Shown here piece by piece: positions 50,366-59,901 of a stretch of DNA of 64,000 bases. Every line of letters starts with the position of its first letter. Position 1 is the stretch's first letter. The position numbers and the translations under genes were made by a program. The notes beneath the pieces are model-generated. The model saw nothing but the letters and a program-made list of their open reading frames with translations. It was not told the DNA's origin and ran no database searches. Source of the DNA: Sphingopyxis flava (lineage in GTDB: Bacteria > Pseudomonadota > Alphaproteobacteria > Sphingomonadales > Sphingomonadaceae); contig NZ_FUYP01000005.1 of the NCBI RefSeq assembly GCF_900168005.1, positions 124,001-188,000 of the forward strand. The letters are read 5' to 3'.

Positions 50366-52693
50366 ATGATGCGTCCTTTCGCCCGCCAGATGCGCCGCGC
50401 GATTCTCGCCACCACAACGATTTCGATGCTTACATTCGCGCCCGCTGCCTTCGCACAGGAGGAACCAGGCGCGATCAGCGAGGACGCAGGCGAGATCATC
50501 GTCACGGCTCGGCGCCGCGACGAGAGGCTGGTGGACGTACCGATCGCGGTGACCGCCATCTCAGGCGACACACTCGCCAAGGCCGGCGCCCTCGACATCA
50601 CCGACGTCGCCAACATGGCGCCCAATACGACGCTTGAGAATTCTCGCGGCACCAACTCAACCCTCACCGCCTTCATCCGTGGCGTAGGCCAGCAGGATCC
50701 GGTGCCGGGCTTTGAGGCCGGAATCGGCATCTACCTCGACGACGTCTATCTCAATCGTCCGCAGGCAGCGGTGCTCGACATCTACGACGTCGAACGAATT
50801 GAGGTCCTGCGCGGACCGCAGGGCACGCTTTATGGGCGCAATACGATCGGCGGCGCGGTCAAATATGTGACGCGCCGCCTCGACCCCGACGCAGCCGAGC
50901 TGCGCATCCGTGGTACGCTGGGCACCTACAAACAGGCCGACCTTGTGGTGACGGCCAGCGCGCCGGTCAGCGACCTGATCCGCGTCGGCGGCTCGATCGC
51001 GCGCCTGTCCCGCGGTGGCTTCGGCGATAATCTCAATATTCCGGGGCTTGAGAACTACAATAAGGACGTATGGGCGGGCCGCGCCTCGATTGAAATGGGG
51101 GGCCACGGGGCGCCCGTCTTCATTCGCATTTCGGGCGACTATACGCGCGACAAGTCGGATCCGCGCAACGGGCACCGCCTGATCCCCGGTCTTGTGTCTG
51201 GCGCGCCCGTCCTCGACAATGTCTACGACACCCGTGCCGGGCTCAACGACCCGAAGCAGGATGTGAAGGCCTATGGCCTCGCCATGAACGTCTCTGCCGA
51301 GCTGAGCGACAGTCTGACGCTGCGTTCGATCAGCGCCTGGCGCAAGGATACGAGCTTCACGCCGATCGACTTCGATGCGCTGCCTGCCGTCGACGTCGAC
51401 GTGCCCGCGGTCTATCGCAACGAGCAGCTCAGTCAGGAATTTCAGCTCCTCTACGACAGTGACCGACTACACGGCCTCGTCGGCTTCTATTATCTCGATG
51501 CCCGCGCGGCGACGTCGTTCGACGTGCTTCTGGGACTGACCGGCGCGACGATCGGCCTTCCGGGACTGAACGGCTATACAGCGGGCGACGTGCGGACCGA
51601 CACCTGGTCGGTGTTCGGCGATTTTACCTTCGATTTCACGGACCAGTTCAGCCTGTCGATCGGAGGCCGCTATACGAACGACAAGCGCGACGCCTTCGTG
51701 TACAAGGCGAACCGGATCACGGGTCTATCGCCCGAATTCGGCGGCACGCTCGATCCCATCGCTATTGCCGTTGCGACCGATTTTCGGGGTCGGCGCACCT
51801 TCAAGGAATTCACCCCGCGCGCATCGCTGAGCTTCAAGCCCGATGCCCACAATTTGATCTATGCCTCCTTTTCAAAGGGGTTCAAGGGCGGTGGCTTCGA
51901 CCCTCGCGGCTCGGGAACCTCCGCCCCGATCAGCGATCCAAGTGTCGGTCGGACCTATGCGGATATCTACAACTTCCTGGCTTTCGACCCGGAAAAGGTC
52001 GACAGCTACGAGATCGGCTACAAGGGATCGCTGCTTGATCGCCGGCTGACGCTCAGCCTCGCCGGCTTCTATATGGACTATAAGGACGTGCAGATTCCAG
52101 GCTCCGTCGGGTGCGTGGTCGGCGGGGTTCAAAGCTTCTGCGGTATCACCACCAACGCTGCAAAGGCACGTCTCCAGGGCTTCGAAGCCGAAGCCAATGC
52201 CGTGCTCGCCCGCAATTTCGCCGGCGCGGGGTCGGCGGTCCGGTTCAACGGATCGGTCGGCTTCATCGACGCAAAATACAAGCGCTTCATCGGTCCGACG
52301 GGCGTCGATGTTTCGGATGTGCGAACCTTCCAGAACACGCCCAAATGGACCGCCGCCGGCACAATCGCCGCGACCATCCCGGCAATGGGAGGCATGGTCG
52401 ACGCCTCGACCGGTATCACCTATCGCAGCAAGACCCACCAGTTCGAAGTGCCGATCCCGGCACTCGACCAGCCGGGCTATGTACTGTGGGAAGCAAGCCT
52501 CGTCTGGACCGCCGACAGCGGAGACTATTCGATCGGCCTCCACGGCAAGAACCTAACGAACAAGCAATATATTACGTCGGGCTATAATTATCAGAATGCC
52601 GCGGGTGGCTCGACACTCGGTCTGGAGGGCGTGCTCACCGCATTCTACGGCAACCCGCGTCAGGTCTTCGTGACAGGTACTGTGAAGTTCTAG
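50366..52693 (+). CDS. TonB-dependent outer-membrane receptor
   Basis: This intact 775-residue receptor has a signal peptide (about residues 1-30, ending PAAFA), a likely TonB box region (GEIIVTARRRDERLVDVPIA), the plug domain (YDVERIEVLRGPQGTLYGRN at about residues 138-157), and a barrel ending in an aromatic residue (VTGTVKF). Its substrate is unknown. No FecI/FecR-type regulator is next to it; the divergent TetR is the likely regulator. An intrinsic terminator follows. Confidence 0.94.
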   Translation: MMRPFARQMRRAILATTTISMLTFAPAAFAQEEPGAISEDAGEIIVTARRRDERLVDVPIAVTAISGDTLAKAGALDITDVANMAPNTTLENSRGTNSTLTAFIRGVGQQDPVPGFEAGIGIYLDDVYLNRPQAAVLDIYDVERIEVLRGPQGTLYGRNTIGGAVKYVTRRLDPDAAELRIRGTLGTYKQADLVVTASAPVSDLIRVGGSIARLSRGGFGDNLNIPGLENYNKDVWAGRASIEMGGHGAPVFIRISGDYTRDKSDPRNGHRLIPGLVSGAPVLDNVYDTRAGLNDPKQDVKAYGLAMNVSAELSDSLTLRSISAWRKDTSFTPIDFDALPAVDVDVPAVYRNEQLSQEFQLLYDSDRLHGLVGFYYLDARAATSFDVLLGLTGATIGLPGLNGYTAGDVRTDTWSVFGDFTFDFTDQFSLSIGGRYTNDKRDAFVYKANRITGLSPEFGGTLDPIAIAVATDFRGRRTFKEFTPRASLSFKPDAHNLIYASFSKGFKGGGFDPRGSGTSAPISDPSVGRTYADIYNFLAFDPEKVDSYEIGYKGSLLDRRLTLSLAGFYMDYKDVQIPGSVGCVVGGVQSFCGITTNAAKARLQGFEAEANAVLARNFAGAGSAVRFNGSVGFIDAKYKRFIGPTGVDVSDVRTFQNTPKWTAAGTIAATIPAMGGMVDASTGITYRSKTHQFEVPIPALDQPGYVLWEASLVWTADSGDYSIGLHGKNLTNKQYITSGYNYQNAAGGSTLGLEGVLTAFYGNPRQVFVTGTVKF

Positions 52694-52720
52694 GGACCGG
52701 CATCTCGAAAAAGGGGCGAA

Positions 52721-52747
52721 GGGGCGCCGGTTGTGCGCCCCTTTTAT
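52721..52747 (+). terminator. Intrinsic terminator after the TonB receptor
   Basis: GGGGCGC-N7-GCGCCCC forms a 7-bp stem followed by TTTTATT. It overlaps the end of the convergent CoA-transferase gene by four bases. Confidence 0.88.
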
Positions 52748-53877
52748 TCCCCGAGCGGCGGAGCCCCGCGTGCGGCGATCATCCGCTCGCCGTCGATGAC
52801 GATCGGACTCGCGACTGCGTCGATCGCCGCGCCATCGGGGCGAAAGCGCATACCGCGCGCCACCACTTGCGGATCGGCGAAGACGCCGGCGAGGTCGTTG
52901 ATCGGGCCCGCCGGCACGCCCTCGGCCTCAAGCGCGAGCGATAGTGCCTGCGCGTCCCAAGCAGCGATCTTTGCTGCAAGCAGCGGGATCAGGGTGGAGC
53001 GGTTTTCAAGGCGCGCCGCATTCGTCGCAAAACGCGGGTCCGTGCCCCAGTCGGGCTCGCCCAGAATCGCGCACAGCTTGCGGTACTGGCCGTCATTGCC
53101 CACCGCAATCACAAGCTGTCCGTCGGCCGTCGCAAAGACCTGATAGGGGACGACATTGGAATGGCCGCTGCCCATCCGCTTCGGCACGACCCCGCTTGCC
53201 AGATAGTTCGCGGCCTGATTGGCGAGCACCGCGACCTGGCTGTCGAGAAGCGCCATATCGATATGGGCCCCTGCCCCCATGACGCCACGACGTCGCAACG
53301 CAGCAAGGATTGCAACAGCCGAATAGAGGCCGGTGAAGATGTCGGCATAAGCGATACCGGCCTTCTGCGGCGGCCCATCGGGTTCGCCCGTCAGCGACAT
53401 GAAGCCGCTCATCGCCTGGATGATATAGTCGTAACCTGCACGGTGCGCATAGGGGCCGGTCTGACCGAAGCCCGTAACCGAACAGACAATCAGCTGCGGA
53501 AAGTCGGCGCGTAGCCGCGCGGGGTCGAGTCCATATTTCGCAAGCCCGCCCACCTTGTAATTTTCGATAACGACGTCGGCATCTGCGAGCAGCGCGCGCA
53601 GCGCGGTCTGGCCCGCGTTCGTCGCGATGTCGATCGCGACGCTTCGCTTGCCGCGGTTGCAGCTGTGATAATAGGCGGCGCCCAGATCTTCGCCATCGGC
53701 GCCCGTGACAAAGGGCGGGCCCCATTGGCGCGTGTCGTCGCCGACCCCCGGCCGCTCGATCTTGATCACCTCGGCGCCGAGGTCAGCGAGCAATTGTCCG
53801 CACCAGGGCCCTGCGAGGACGCGGGCAAGTTCAATGACGCGCAGACCCTCGAGCGGCCGCTTATTGGACTGCTTCAT
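52744..53877 (-). CDS. Family III CoA-transferase (CaiB/BaiF), likely glutarate CoA-transferase
   Basis: Family III enzymes move CoA between carboxylic acids. The 377-residue protein opens with RPLEGLRVIELARVLAGPWC, has GAEVIKIERPGVGDDTRQWG, and the probable catalytic aspartate in AGIAYADIFTGLYSAVAILA (about residues 167-186). It starts one base after gcdH ends. That pairing suggests it makes glutaryl-CoA for GcdH, like the succinyl-CoA:glutarate transferase of mitochondria; this is inference from context. Confidence 0.9.
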   Translation of the reverse strand: MKQSNKRPLEGLRVIELARVLAGPWCGQLLADLGAEVIKIERPGVGDDTRQWGPPFVTGADGEDLGAAYYHSCNRGKRSVAIDIATNAGQTALRALLADADVVIENYKVGGLAKYGLDPARLRADFPQLIVCSVTGFGQTGPYAHRAGYDYIIQAMSGFMSLTGEPDGPPQKAGIAYADIFTGLYSAVAILAALRRRGVMGAGAHIDMALLDSQVAVLANQAANYLASGVVPKRMGSGHSNVVPYQVFATADGQLVIAVGNDGQYRKLCAILGEPDWGTDPRFATNAARLENRSTLIPLLAAKIAAWDAQALSLALEAEGVPAGPINDLAGVFADPQVVARGMRFRPDGAAIDAVASPIVIDGERMIAARGAPPLGE

Positions 53878-53878
53878 T

Positions 53879-55081
53879 TCAGGAAAAGGCGCTGATGCCG
53901 GTGATCGCGCGGCCGAGGATCAGCGCGTGGACGTCGTGCGTGCCCTCATAGGTGTTCACTGTCTCGAGATTCACCGCGTGGCGGATCACATGATATTCGG
54001 CCGCGATGCCGTTGCCGCCATGCATGTCGCGCGCGACCCGCGCGATATCGAGGGCCTTGCCGCAATTGTTGCGCTTCAAAAGGCTGATCCGATCGGGGGC
54101 GAGTCGCCCCTCGTCGATCAACCGTCCCACGCGAAGCGCGGCCTCGGTGCCGAGCGCGATCTCGGTGAGCATGTTCGCAAGCTTGAGCTGCACAATCTGG
54201 TTCGCCGCAAGCGGCCGCCCGAACTGCTTGCGCTCAAGCGTATAACTGCGCGCCGCTTCGTAGCAGAATTCTGCGGCGCCCATCGCGCCCCAGCCGATAC
54301 CGTAGCGCGCGCGATTGAGGCACCCGAACGGGCCCTTCAACCCCGACACCTTTGGGAGCAAGGCGTCTTCACCGACCTCAACCCCGTCCATCACGATTTC
54401 ACCGGTGATCGATGCCCGCAACGAGACCTTCCCCTCGATCTTTGGTGCGGACAGCCCCTTCATTCCCTTCTCGAGGAGGAAGCCGCGGATCGCGCCATCA
54501 TGTGCGTCGGATTTCGCCCAGACGACAAAAACGTCCGCGATCGGCGAATTGGTGATCCACATCTTCGCGCCCTTGAGGCGATAGCCGCTTTCAATTTTCT
54601 CGGCGCGCGTTCGCATCCCCGCGGGATCGCTTCCCGCATCGGGCTCGGTGAGACCAAAGCAGCCGATCAGTTCGCCCGAAGCGAGACCCGGCAGGAAGCG
54701 ACGTTTCTGCGCCTCGCTGCCATAGGCATTGATCGGGTGCATAACGAGGCTGCTTTGCACCGAGCAGGCCGAGCGATAACCTGAATCGACGCGCTCAACC
54801 TCGCGCGCGATCAACCCATAGCTGACATAGTTGAGCCCGGCTCCGCCATATTCAGGATCGATGGTCGCTCCGAGCAGCCCAAGCTGCCCCATTTCGCGCA
54901 TGATTTCCCGGTCAAAGCGTTCCTCGAGGAAGGCCGAGGTGACGCGGGGAAGGAGGGCGCTTTGCGCATATCCGCGCGCCGTGTCCCGCACCATCCGCTC
55001 TTCGTCAGAGAGCTCGGCGTCGAGCACCAGCGGGTCGAACGGGTCGAGCGCCTCGATGCGCTGTGGATCGGCGAGGGCCAT
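53879..55081 (-). CDS. gcdH: Glutaryl-CoA dehydrogenase
   Basis: GcdH oxidises and decarboxylates glutaryl-CoA to crotonyl-CoA in lysine and tryptophan breakdown. The 400-residue protein has the acyl-CoA dehydrogenase blocks [20 protein letters not shown] and [20 protein letters not shown], and the GcdH-type C-terminus [20 protein letters not shown] with the catalytic glutamate (YEG). I start at the ATG of 55081; an in-frame TTG at 55099 is less likely. Confidence 0.93.
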   Translation of the reverse strand: MALADPQRIEALDPFDPLVLDAELSDEERMVRDTARGYAQSALLPRVTSAFLEERFDREIMREMGQLGLLGATIDPEYGGAGLNYVSYGLIAREVERVDSGYRSACSVQSSLVMHPINAYGSEAQKRRFLPGLASGELIGCFGLTEPDAGSDPAGMRTRAEKIESGYRLKGAKMWITNSPIADVFVVWAKSDAHDGAIRGFLLEKGMKGLSAPKIEGKVSLRASITGEIVMDGVEVGEDALLPKVSGLKGPFGCLNRARYGIGWGAMGAAEFCYEAARSYTLERKQFGRPLAANQIVQLKLANMLTEIALGTEAALRVGRLIDEGRLAPDRISLLKRNNCGKALDIARVARDMHGGNGIAAEYHVIRHAVNLETVNTYEGTHDVHALILGRAITGISAFS

Positions 55082-55123
55082 CGGATCGGCTTTCTTCAAA
55101 AGCGCGGCCCGGCGATCGGGCTG

Positions 55124-56029
55124 CTAGGGAGTCGTCGCGCCCTTTCGGGCGATCGCGGCAGCCGAGCTGTCGCGCGGTTCCAGTATCGCTGCGGTCTCGA
55201 TGAGGTCAAGCGCGCGCCGCGCCTCATGGTAGCGGCGCGCATCGATCAACCAGTCGCTCGCTGCTTCCGCCCCGGGGAGCGCCTGAACCTCCTCGATCGC
55301 CTTGTCGACCTGACCTGCTCCGAGATAGCGGCGTGCGCGCTCGATCCGCTCGGACGCGCGCGGCGACGGTGCGCCCGCCGGGCGAACGACGAACAATTCG
55401 CTAAGTTCGCGCCTGAAACCCGTCCACAAGCTGCCGCTGGTCTCGCCATTTCGGCCGACGAGCTGCGGGGCGAGCGCGTCGAGTTCGCTGCGCAATTGCT
55501 CGAGGGTAATTGGGTCGCGCGAGGTATCGATGATCGTCTTTACGGCATTTGGCTGGTCATCGCCAAAGCGCAGCCGCAGCTGCGCTTCAAGATAGCCGAG
55601 GGACAGGCCCCGGTCGAGCGCCCGGCGCGCAGCGAAGGCGATCAGCAGCCCCTCGGCACGCGTCGCATTCCCGGATGCCGATGCAGCTTCAAGCGTGATG
55701 CGCGACAACCGCGCTTCAAGGTCCGCCACCCGTGCCGACAGGGCGCTCGCGCTATCCACGGGCGCCGCCACCATTGCGGGCTCGGCGGGGCGCGCTATCG
55801 GTGCCGCGCCTTCTTCGGGTGACGCAGCTGCGCCCGGCAGCGGCGCGGGTGCCACCTTAATGGCCGGTGCCTGTCCGCTACCAGGCAGAAGGCGCGTCAT
55901 CGCCCACCCGCCACCGACTATGCCGATCACCAGGACCAGCAAGGCGCCGATCGCTAAACTACGGAACGAAGGGCTCTTTTGGCGAACGCCCTCATCACTG
56001 CGGACGCTTTTGTCGCTGTCGATTGCCAT
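55124..56029 (-). CDS. Mitofilin/Mic60-like membrane protein
   Basis: The 301-residue protein has one N-terminal membrane segment (SLAIGALLVLVIGIVGGGWA, about residues 24-43), a Pro/Ala linker, a coiled-coil (ALSARVADLEARLSRITLEA, about residues 96-115) and a C-terminal helical domain with ADSDWLIDARRYHEA-like sequence (AASDWLIDARRYHEARRALD), which corresponds to the mitofilin domain. Alphaproteobacterial Mic60 genes sit in the heme gene cluster, as here, downstream of hemD. The family shapes inner-membrane folds and contacts the outer membrane. Confidence 0.82.
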   Translation of the reverse strand: MAIDSDKSVRSDEGVRQKSPSFRSLAIGALLVLVIGIVGGGWAMTRLLPGSGQAPAIKVAPAPLPGAAASPEEGAAPIARPAEPAMVAAPVDSASALSARVADLEARLSRITLEAASASGNATRAEGLLIAFAARRALDRGLSLGYLEAQLRLRFGDDQPNAVKTIIDTSRDPITLEQLRSELDALAPQLVGRNGETSGSLWTGFRRELSELFVVRPAGAPSPRASERIERARRYLGAGQVDKAIEEVQALPGAEAASDWLIDARRYHEARRALDLIETAAILEPRDSSAAAIARKGATTP

Positions 56030-56055
56030 ATCTCTCTTTCGAACGACCCCATTTT

Positions 56056-56739
56056 TCAGCCTTTGTGGCACAAAGCGCGGGCGAGTGCCAACATTGCCGC
56101 GTCATCGGGTCGCTCCGCAACTGCGACTTTGGCCCATCCTGCCCCCGCCGCGGACGCCGCTTTCACGCTGATTGCGCCAAGCGCCAGATGCCCGCGACTG
56201 CCCGGCACGAGCTCGGCAATCCGCTCGGCAGCGCGTCGGCTGTGGGCGAGAAGGACCGCTGGCGCGTCTATCAGCGCCGGCCAGTCGGCGGGCGGCGCTA
56301 TGGCATCGGCCGCGTAGCAGGCTATCGCGCTGATCGCCGCACCGCGCGCGTCGAAGCGCGTCCTGTCGCGCGCGCAGAGCCAAAGAATCCGCTTTATTCC
56401 GCGTGACGTCATGGCGCCGATCAATGTCTGCCCGTCGGCTGCGCCAACTTCCACGACATTGAGACCCGCCGCGCACGCGGCATCAGCTGTCGCCGGGCCG
56501 ACTGCGTGGACGGGCAGCGCCGCCAGCCGTGCGAGCCCCTCGCCCCCGAGCCGTGCCGCCTGCGCGCTTGTCAGCAAGAGCGCGTCGAATTGAACGGGAT
56601 CGGGCACGGTCCAGGCGAGCGGGTGCACCGCAAAAAGCGGACAATGCCGCGCGTCGAGCCCGACCTTGCGCGCCCGCAGCACCGTCGTGGCTCCACCCGG
56701 GTCGGGGCGCGTGACAATGAGCGGCAGCCCCTTGCTCAT
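56056..56739 (-). CDS. hemD: Uroporphyrinogen-III synthase
   Basis: HemD closes hydroxymethylbilane into uroporphyrinogen III for heme and related tetrapyrroles. The 227-residue protein is weakly conserved, as usual for the family, but has the start LPLIVTRPDPGGATTVLRAR, the hinge DALLLTSAQAARLGGEGLAR, and AVGPATADAACAAGLNVVEV. It overlaps hemC by four bases (ATGA), which fits the hemCD pathway order. Confidence 0.9.
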   Translation of the reverse strand: MSKGLPLIVTRPDPGGATTVLRARKVGLDARHCPLFAVHPLAWTVPDPVQFDALLLTSAQAARLGGEGLARLAALPVHAVGPATADAACAAGLNVVEVGAADGQTLIGAMTSRGIKRILWLCARDRTRFDARGAAISAIACYAADAIAPPADWPALIDAPAVLLAHSRRAAERIAELVPGSRGHLALGAISVKAASAAGAGWAKVAVAERPDDAAMLALARALCHKG

Positions 56740-57683
56740 GGCGCAAACAGGCGCCGCACTGTTTCGGGCGCGTCGGCAAGGAGGCGGCGCGCCAGCGCCG
56801 CCGCAGCCTCGCTGTCGCCGATCAGCGCATGGCCTGCCACATGATCTGCGCCTTCGACCGAGAAAATCTCGGCATCGAGCCGCAACGCACCGTCATTCAG
56901 ATAATGTGCATGCGCCGCGACCGGCGAGCGGCAGTCACCGCCGAGCGCGGTGAGAAAGGCGCGCTCCGCCATCACAGCGGCGTGCGTCGGCGCGTTGTCC
57001 ACCGCCGCGACCAGCGCGTGCACCCGCGCATCGTCCGAGCGGCATTCGATTCCGATCGCTCCTTGCGATGCAGCGGGAAGCAGCAGCGCCGCGTCCTGCA
57101 CCACGCCGATGTCGTGCATCCCGAGCCGCTCGAGCCCCGCTGCCGCGAGAAGCGTCGCATCGACCTCGCCCGCCGCGAGCTTGGCTAGCCGCGTCGCGAC
57201 ATTGCCGCGCAGCAGCACTGTCTCGAGGTCAGCGCGCAGCCGCTTGACCTGTGCGGCGCGGCGCGGACTGCTCGTTCCCAATTTCGCGCCGGTGGGCAGG
57301 TCCGCGATCGTCGCCGCCACGAGCCCCTCGCGCACCACGAGTCGGTCGCGCGGGTCGGCGCGGGGCAGCATCGCCGCGAGGCTGAAGCGCGCGTCGCGGA
57401 GCGTTTCGACATCCTTCAGGCTATGCACCGCGACATCGATGGTGCCGGCATCAAGCATCACGTCGAGCTCGCGGGTCCACAAGGCTTTGCCACCGAGCTC
57501 GGCCAGCGCGCGGTCCTGAATCCTGTCGCCAGTCGCTGTGATCGGTACGATGACGAGCGCCGCGGGATCGAGCCCGTGCGCTGCGCGAAGCGCCGCCGCC
57601 GCCATGGTTGCCTGCGCCATCGCAAGCGGCGAGGCGCGCGTGCCGATGCGCAGCGGCGCGTCGGGGGTTGGAATCTCGGTCAT
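56736..57683 (-). CDS. hemC: Hydroxymethylbilane synthase (porphobilinogen deaminase)
   Basis: HemC links four porphobilinogens into hydroxymethylbilane. The 315-residue protein has LRIGTRASPLAMAQATMAAA at the N-terminus, VHSLKDVETLRDARFSLAAM, the aspartate/arginine region GTSSPRRAAQVKRLRADLET, and the cofactor-binding cysteine in LGGDCRSPVAAHAHYLNDGA. The start is divergent from tsaD by 97 bases, a likely two-way promoter. Confidence 0.96.
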   Translation of the reverse strand: MTEIPTPDAPLRIGTRASPLAMAQATMAAAALRAAHGLDPAALVIVPITATGDRIQDRALAELGGKALWTRELDVMLDAGTIDVAVHSLKDVETLRDARFSLAAMLPRADPRDRLVVREGLVAATIADLPTGAKLGTSSPRRAAQVKRLRADLETVLLRGNVATRLAKLAAGEVDATLLAAAGLERLGMHDIGVVQDAALLLPAASQGAIGIECRSDDARVHALVAAVDNAPTHAAVMAERAFLTALGGDCRSPVAAHAHYLNDGALRLDAEIFSVEGADHVAGHALIGDSEAAAALARRLLADAPETVRRLFAP

Positions 57684-57780
57684 GCGCCGCTGCTAGGCGC
57701 TGCGCTGACGAAAGGGAAGATGGCGCACATGCAAGCCCGCTTGCTCCCCTGCACTCCGCGCGCGTAAGGGGGCAGAGCAA

Positions 57781-58815
57781 ATGACCTTGATCCTCGGCCT
57801 GGAATCGAGCTGCGACGAAACCGCGGCAGCGCTCGTCGACAGCGAGCGGCGCGTCCTGGCGCACCGCGTCGCAGGACAGGAGGCCGAGCACAGGCCTTAT
57901 GGGGGCGTCGTCCCCGAGATTGCGGCGCGCGCCCATGTCGACCGCCTCGTACCGATCATCGAGGACGTGCTCACCGAGGCAGGTGTTTCGCTCGCCGATG
58001 TGGACGCGATTGCGGCGACGGCGGGGCCCGGACTGATCGGGGGAGTGATGGTCGGTCTCGTCACCGGCAAGGCGCTCGCCCACGCGGCGGGCAAGCCCTT
58101 GGTCGCGGTCAATCATCTCGAGGGGCACGCGCTTTCGCCGCGTCTCACCGACGCCAGCCTCGCCTTTCCCTATCTCCTGCTGCTCGTCTCGGGCGGACAT
58201 TGCCAGCTTCTTCTCGTTCGAGGCGTCAGCAATTACCGCCGCCTCGCAACGACGATCGACGATGCAGCGGGCGAGGCATTCGACAAGACGGCCAAACTGC
58301 TTGGGCTCGGCTATCCCGGCGGACCGGCGGTCGAGCGCGTTGCGGCGGGCGGCGACCCGCGCGGGGTGGCGTTGCCGCGCCCCCTCGTCGGCAGCAGTGA
58401 GCCCCATTTCTCCTTTGCCGGGCTCAAGAGCGCGGTTGCGCGCGCCGCTGCATCGGGCGAGCACAGCGTCCCCGACCTTGCCGCCTCCTTCCAGCAGGCC
58501 GTGGTCGACTGCCTCGTCGATCGTACGCGCATCGCTCTCGCCGCCTGCCCGGAAGCGAGCGCATTCGTCGTCGCAGGCGGAGTTGCGGCCAATGGCGCGA
58601 TCCGCTCGGCGCTGACTGGCGTTGCTGCGCGCTTCGGCAAACCCTTTATCGCACCGCCGCTTTGGCTTTGCACCGATAATGGCGCGATGATTGCCTGGGC
58701 GGGTGCCGAGCGCCTTGCCGCGGGGCTCACCGATCCCTTGTCGATCGCAGCACGGCCGCGCTGGCCGCTCGACGAAAGAGCCGAGGCGGTTCGCGGCGCG
58801 GGAGTGAAGGCATGA
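57781..58815 (+). CDS. tsaD: tRNA N6-threonylcarbamoyladenosine transferase TsaD
   Basis: TsaD transfers the threonylcarbamoyl group to A37 of tRNAs that read ANN codons. The 344-residue ASKHA-fold protein starts [20 protein letters not shown], and has the metal-binding histidines in [16 protein letters not shown] and the signature [20 protein letters not shown]. The length is typical. It is coupled to gpsA by ATGA. Confidence 0.96.
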   Translation: MTLILGLESSCDETAAALVDSERRVLAHRVAGQEAEHRPYGGVVPEIAARAHVDRLVPIIEDVLTEAGVSLADVDAIAATAGPGLIGGVMVGLVTGKALAHAAGKPLVAVNHLEGHALSPRLTDASLAFPYLLLLVSGGHCQLLLVRGVSNYRRLATTIDDAAGEAFDKTAKLLGLGYPGGPAVERVAAGGDPRGVALPRPLVGSSEPHFSFAGLKSAVARAAASGEHSVPDLAASFQQAVVDCLVDRTRIALAACPEASAFVVAGGVAANGAIRSALTGVAARFGKPFIAPPLWLCTDNGAMIAWAGAERLAAGLTDPLSIAARPRWPLDERAEAVRGAGVKA

Positions 58816-59807
58816 CGTCAGACTTTGTTCGCTTCGGCGTGGTCGGCGGCGGCGCCTGGGGTACCGCGCTTGCCCAGCTCCTCGCCGCAGACGGCGCGCC
58901 GGTTCGGCTCTGGGCGCGCGAGGAAGAGGTCGTCTTAGCGATCAATACGCAGCACCGAAATCCGCTGTTCCTGCCCGACGCGCCGCTCGCGCCGTCGCTG
59001 ACCGCGTCGTCGGATCTCGCCGATCTGGCAGGTCTGGACGCGCTGCTCGTTGTCGTTCCCGTTCCCTATTTGCGCGCAGTACTCGAGGGGCTGCCCTCGG
59101 ATAATTCGCCGCTGATTTTTTGCAGCAAGGGAATGGAGGCAGAGAGCTTCGCCTTCCCCGTCGACATAGCACGTGACGCCTTCCCGGCACGCCCGCGCGC
59201 GGTGTTGTCGGGGCCGACCTTTGCGCACGAAGTTGCGGCGGGTCTACCAACCGCGATCACTCTCGCCGCTGACGATCTCGCACTTGCCGAGGCGCTCGCC
59301 CGCGCGCTCGCGCGACCGCATTTTCGGCCCTATGCTTCGACCGACGTTATCGGCGCCGAGATCGGCGGAGCGGTCAAGAATATCCTCGCAATCGCCTGCG
59401 GCATCGTCGACGGGGCGAGATTGGGGCTCAACGCGCGCGCGGCCCTGATCAGCCGCGGTTTCGCTGAAATGACGCGCTTCGGCCTCGCCCGCGGCGCGCA
59501 GGCCGAAACGCTTGCCGGACTGGCGGGGCTCGGCGACCTCGTGCTCACCTGCACCTCGTCCAACTCGCGCAACTTCGCGCTCGGCCAGGGCCTCGGACGC
59601 GGCCAGTCCGCGGCAGAGCTCATGGCAGATCGTCGCACTGTTGCCGAGGGCGCGTTCAGCGCCCCAGTTGTGGCTGCAGCGGCGCGCGCTGAGGGCATCG
59701 ACATGCCGATCACCGATGCGGTCGCGCACCTCGTCGCAGGCGATGCAAGCGTTGCCGATGCGGTTCAGGCACTGCTCAGCCGGCCGCTGCGACGCGAAGG
59801 CGCGTGA
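58812..59807 (+). CDS. gpsA: Glycerol-3-phosphate dehydrogenase [NAD(P)+]
   Basis: GpsA makes sn-glycerol 3-phosphate for phospholipids. The 331-residue protein has the Rossmann motif [20 protein letters not shown] (about residues 9-28), [20 protein letters not shown], and the catalytic lysine region [20 protein letters not shown] (about residues 186-205). It shares an operon with tsaD, an arrangement frequent in alphaproteobacteria. Confidence 0.95.
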   Translation: MTSDFVRFGVVGGGAWGTALAQLLAADGAPVRLWAREEEVVLAINTQHRNPLFLPDAPLAPSLTASSDLADLAGLDALLVVVPVPYLRAVLEGLPSDNSPLIFCSKGMEAESFAFPVDIARDAFPARPRAVLSGPTFAHEVAAGLPTAITLAADDLALAEALARALARPHFRPYASTDVIGAEIGGAVKNILAIACGIVDGARLGLNARAALISRGFAEMTRFGLARGAQAETLAGLAGLGDLVLTCTSSNSRNFALGQGLGRGQSAAELMADRRTVAEGAFSAPVVAAAARAEGIDMPITDAVAHLVAGDASVADAVQALLSRPLRREGA

Positions 59808-59901
59808 GACGTACCGCTTCCTCGACCGCGCGCGCGCGATTGCCTGCATCGCCCGGGCGCGCTAGACTCTGCTGCGAGGATGAGCAGAAGGGGCGCGAGG
59901 C

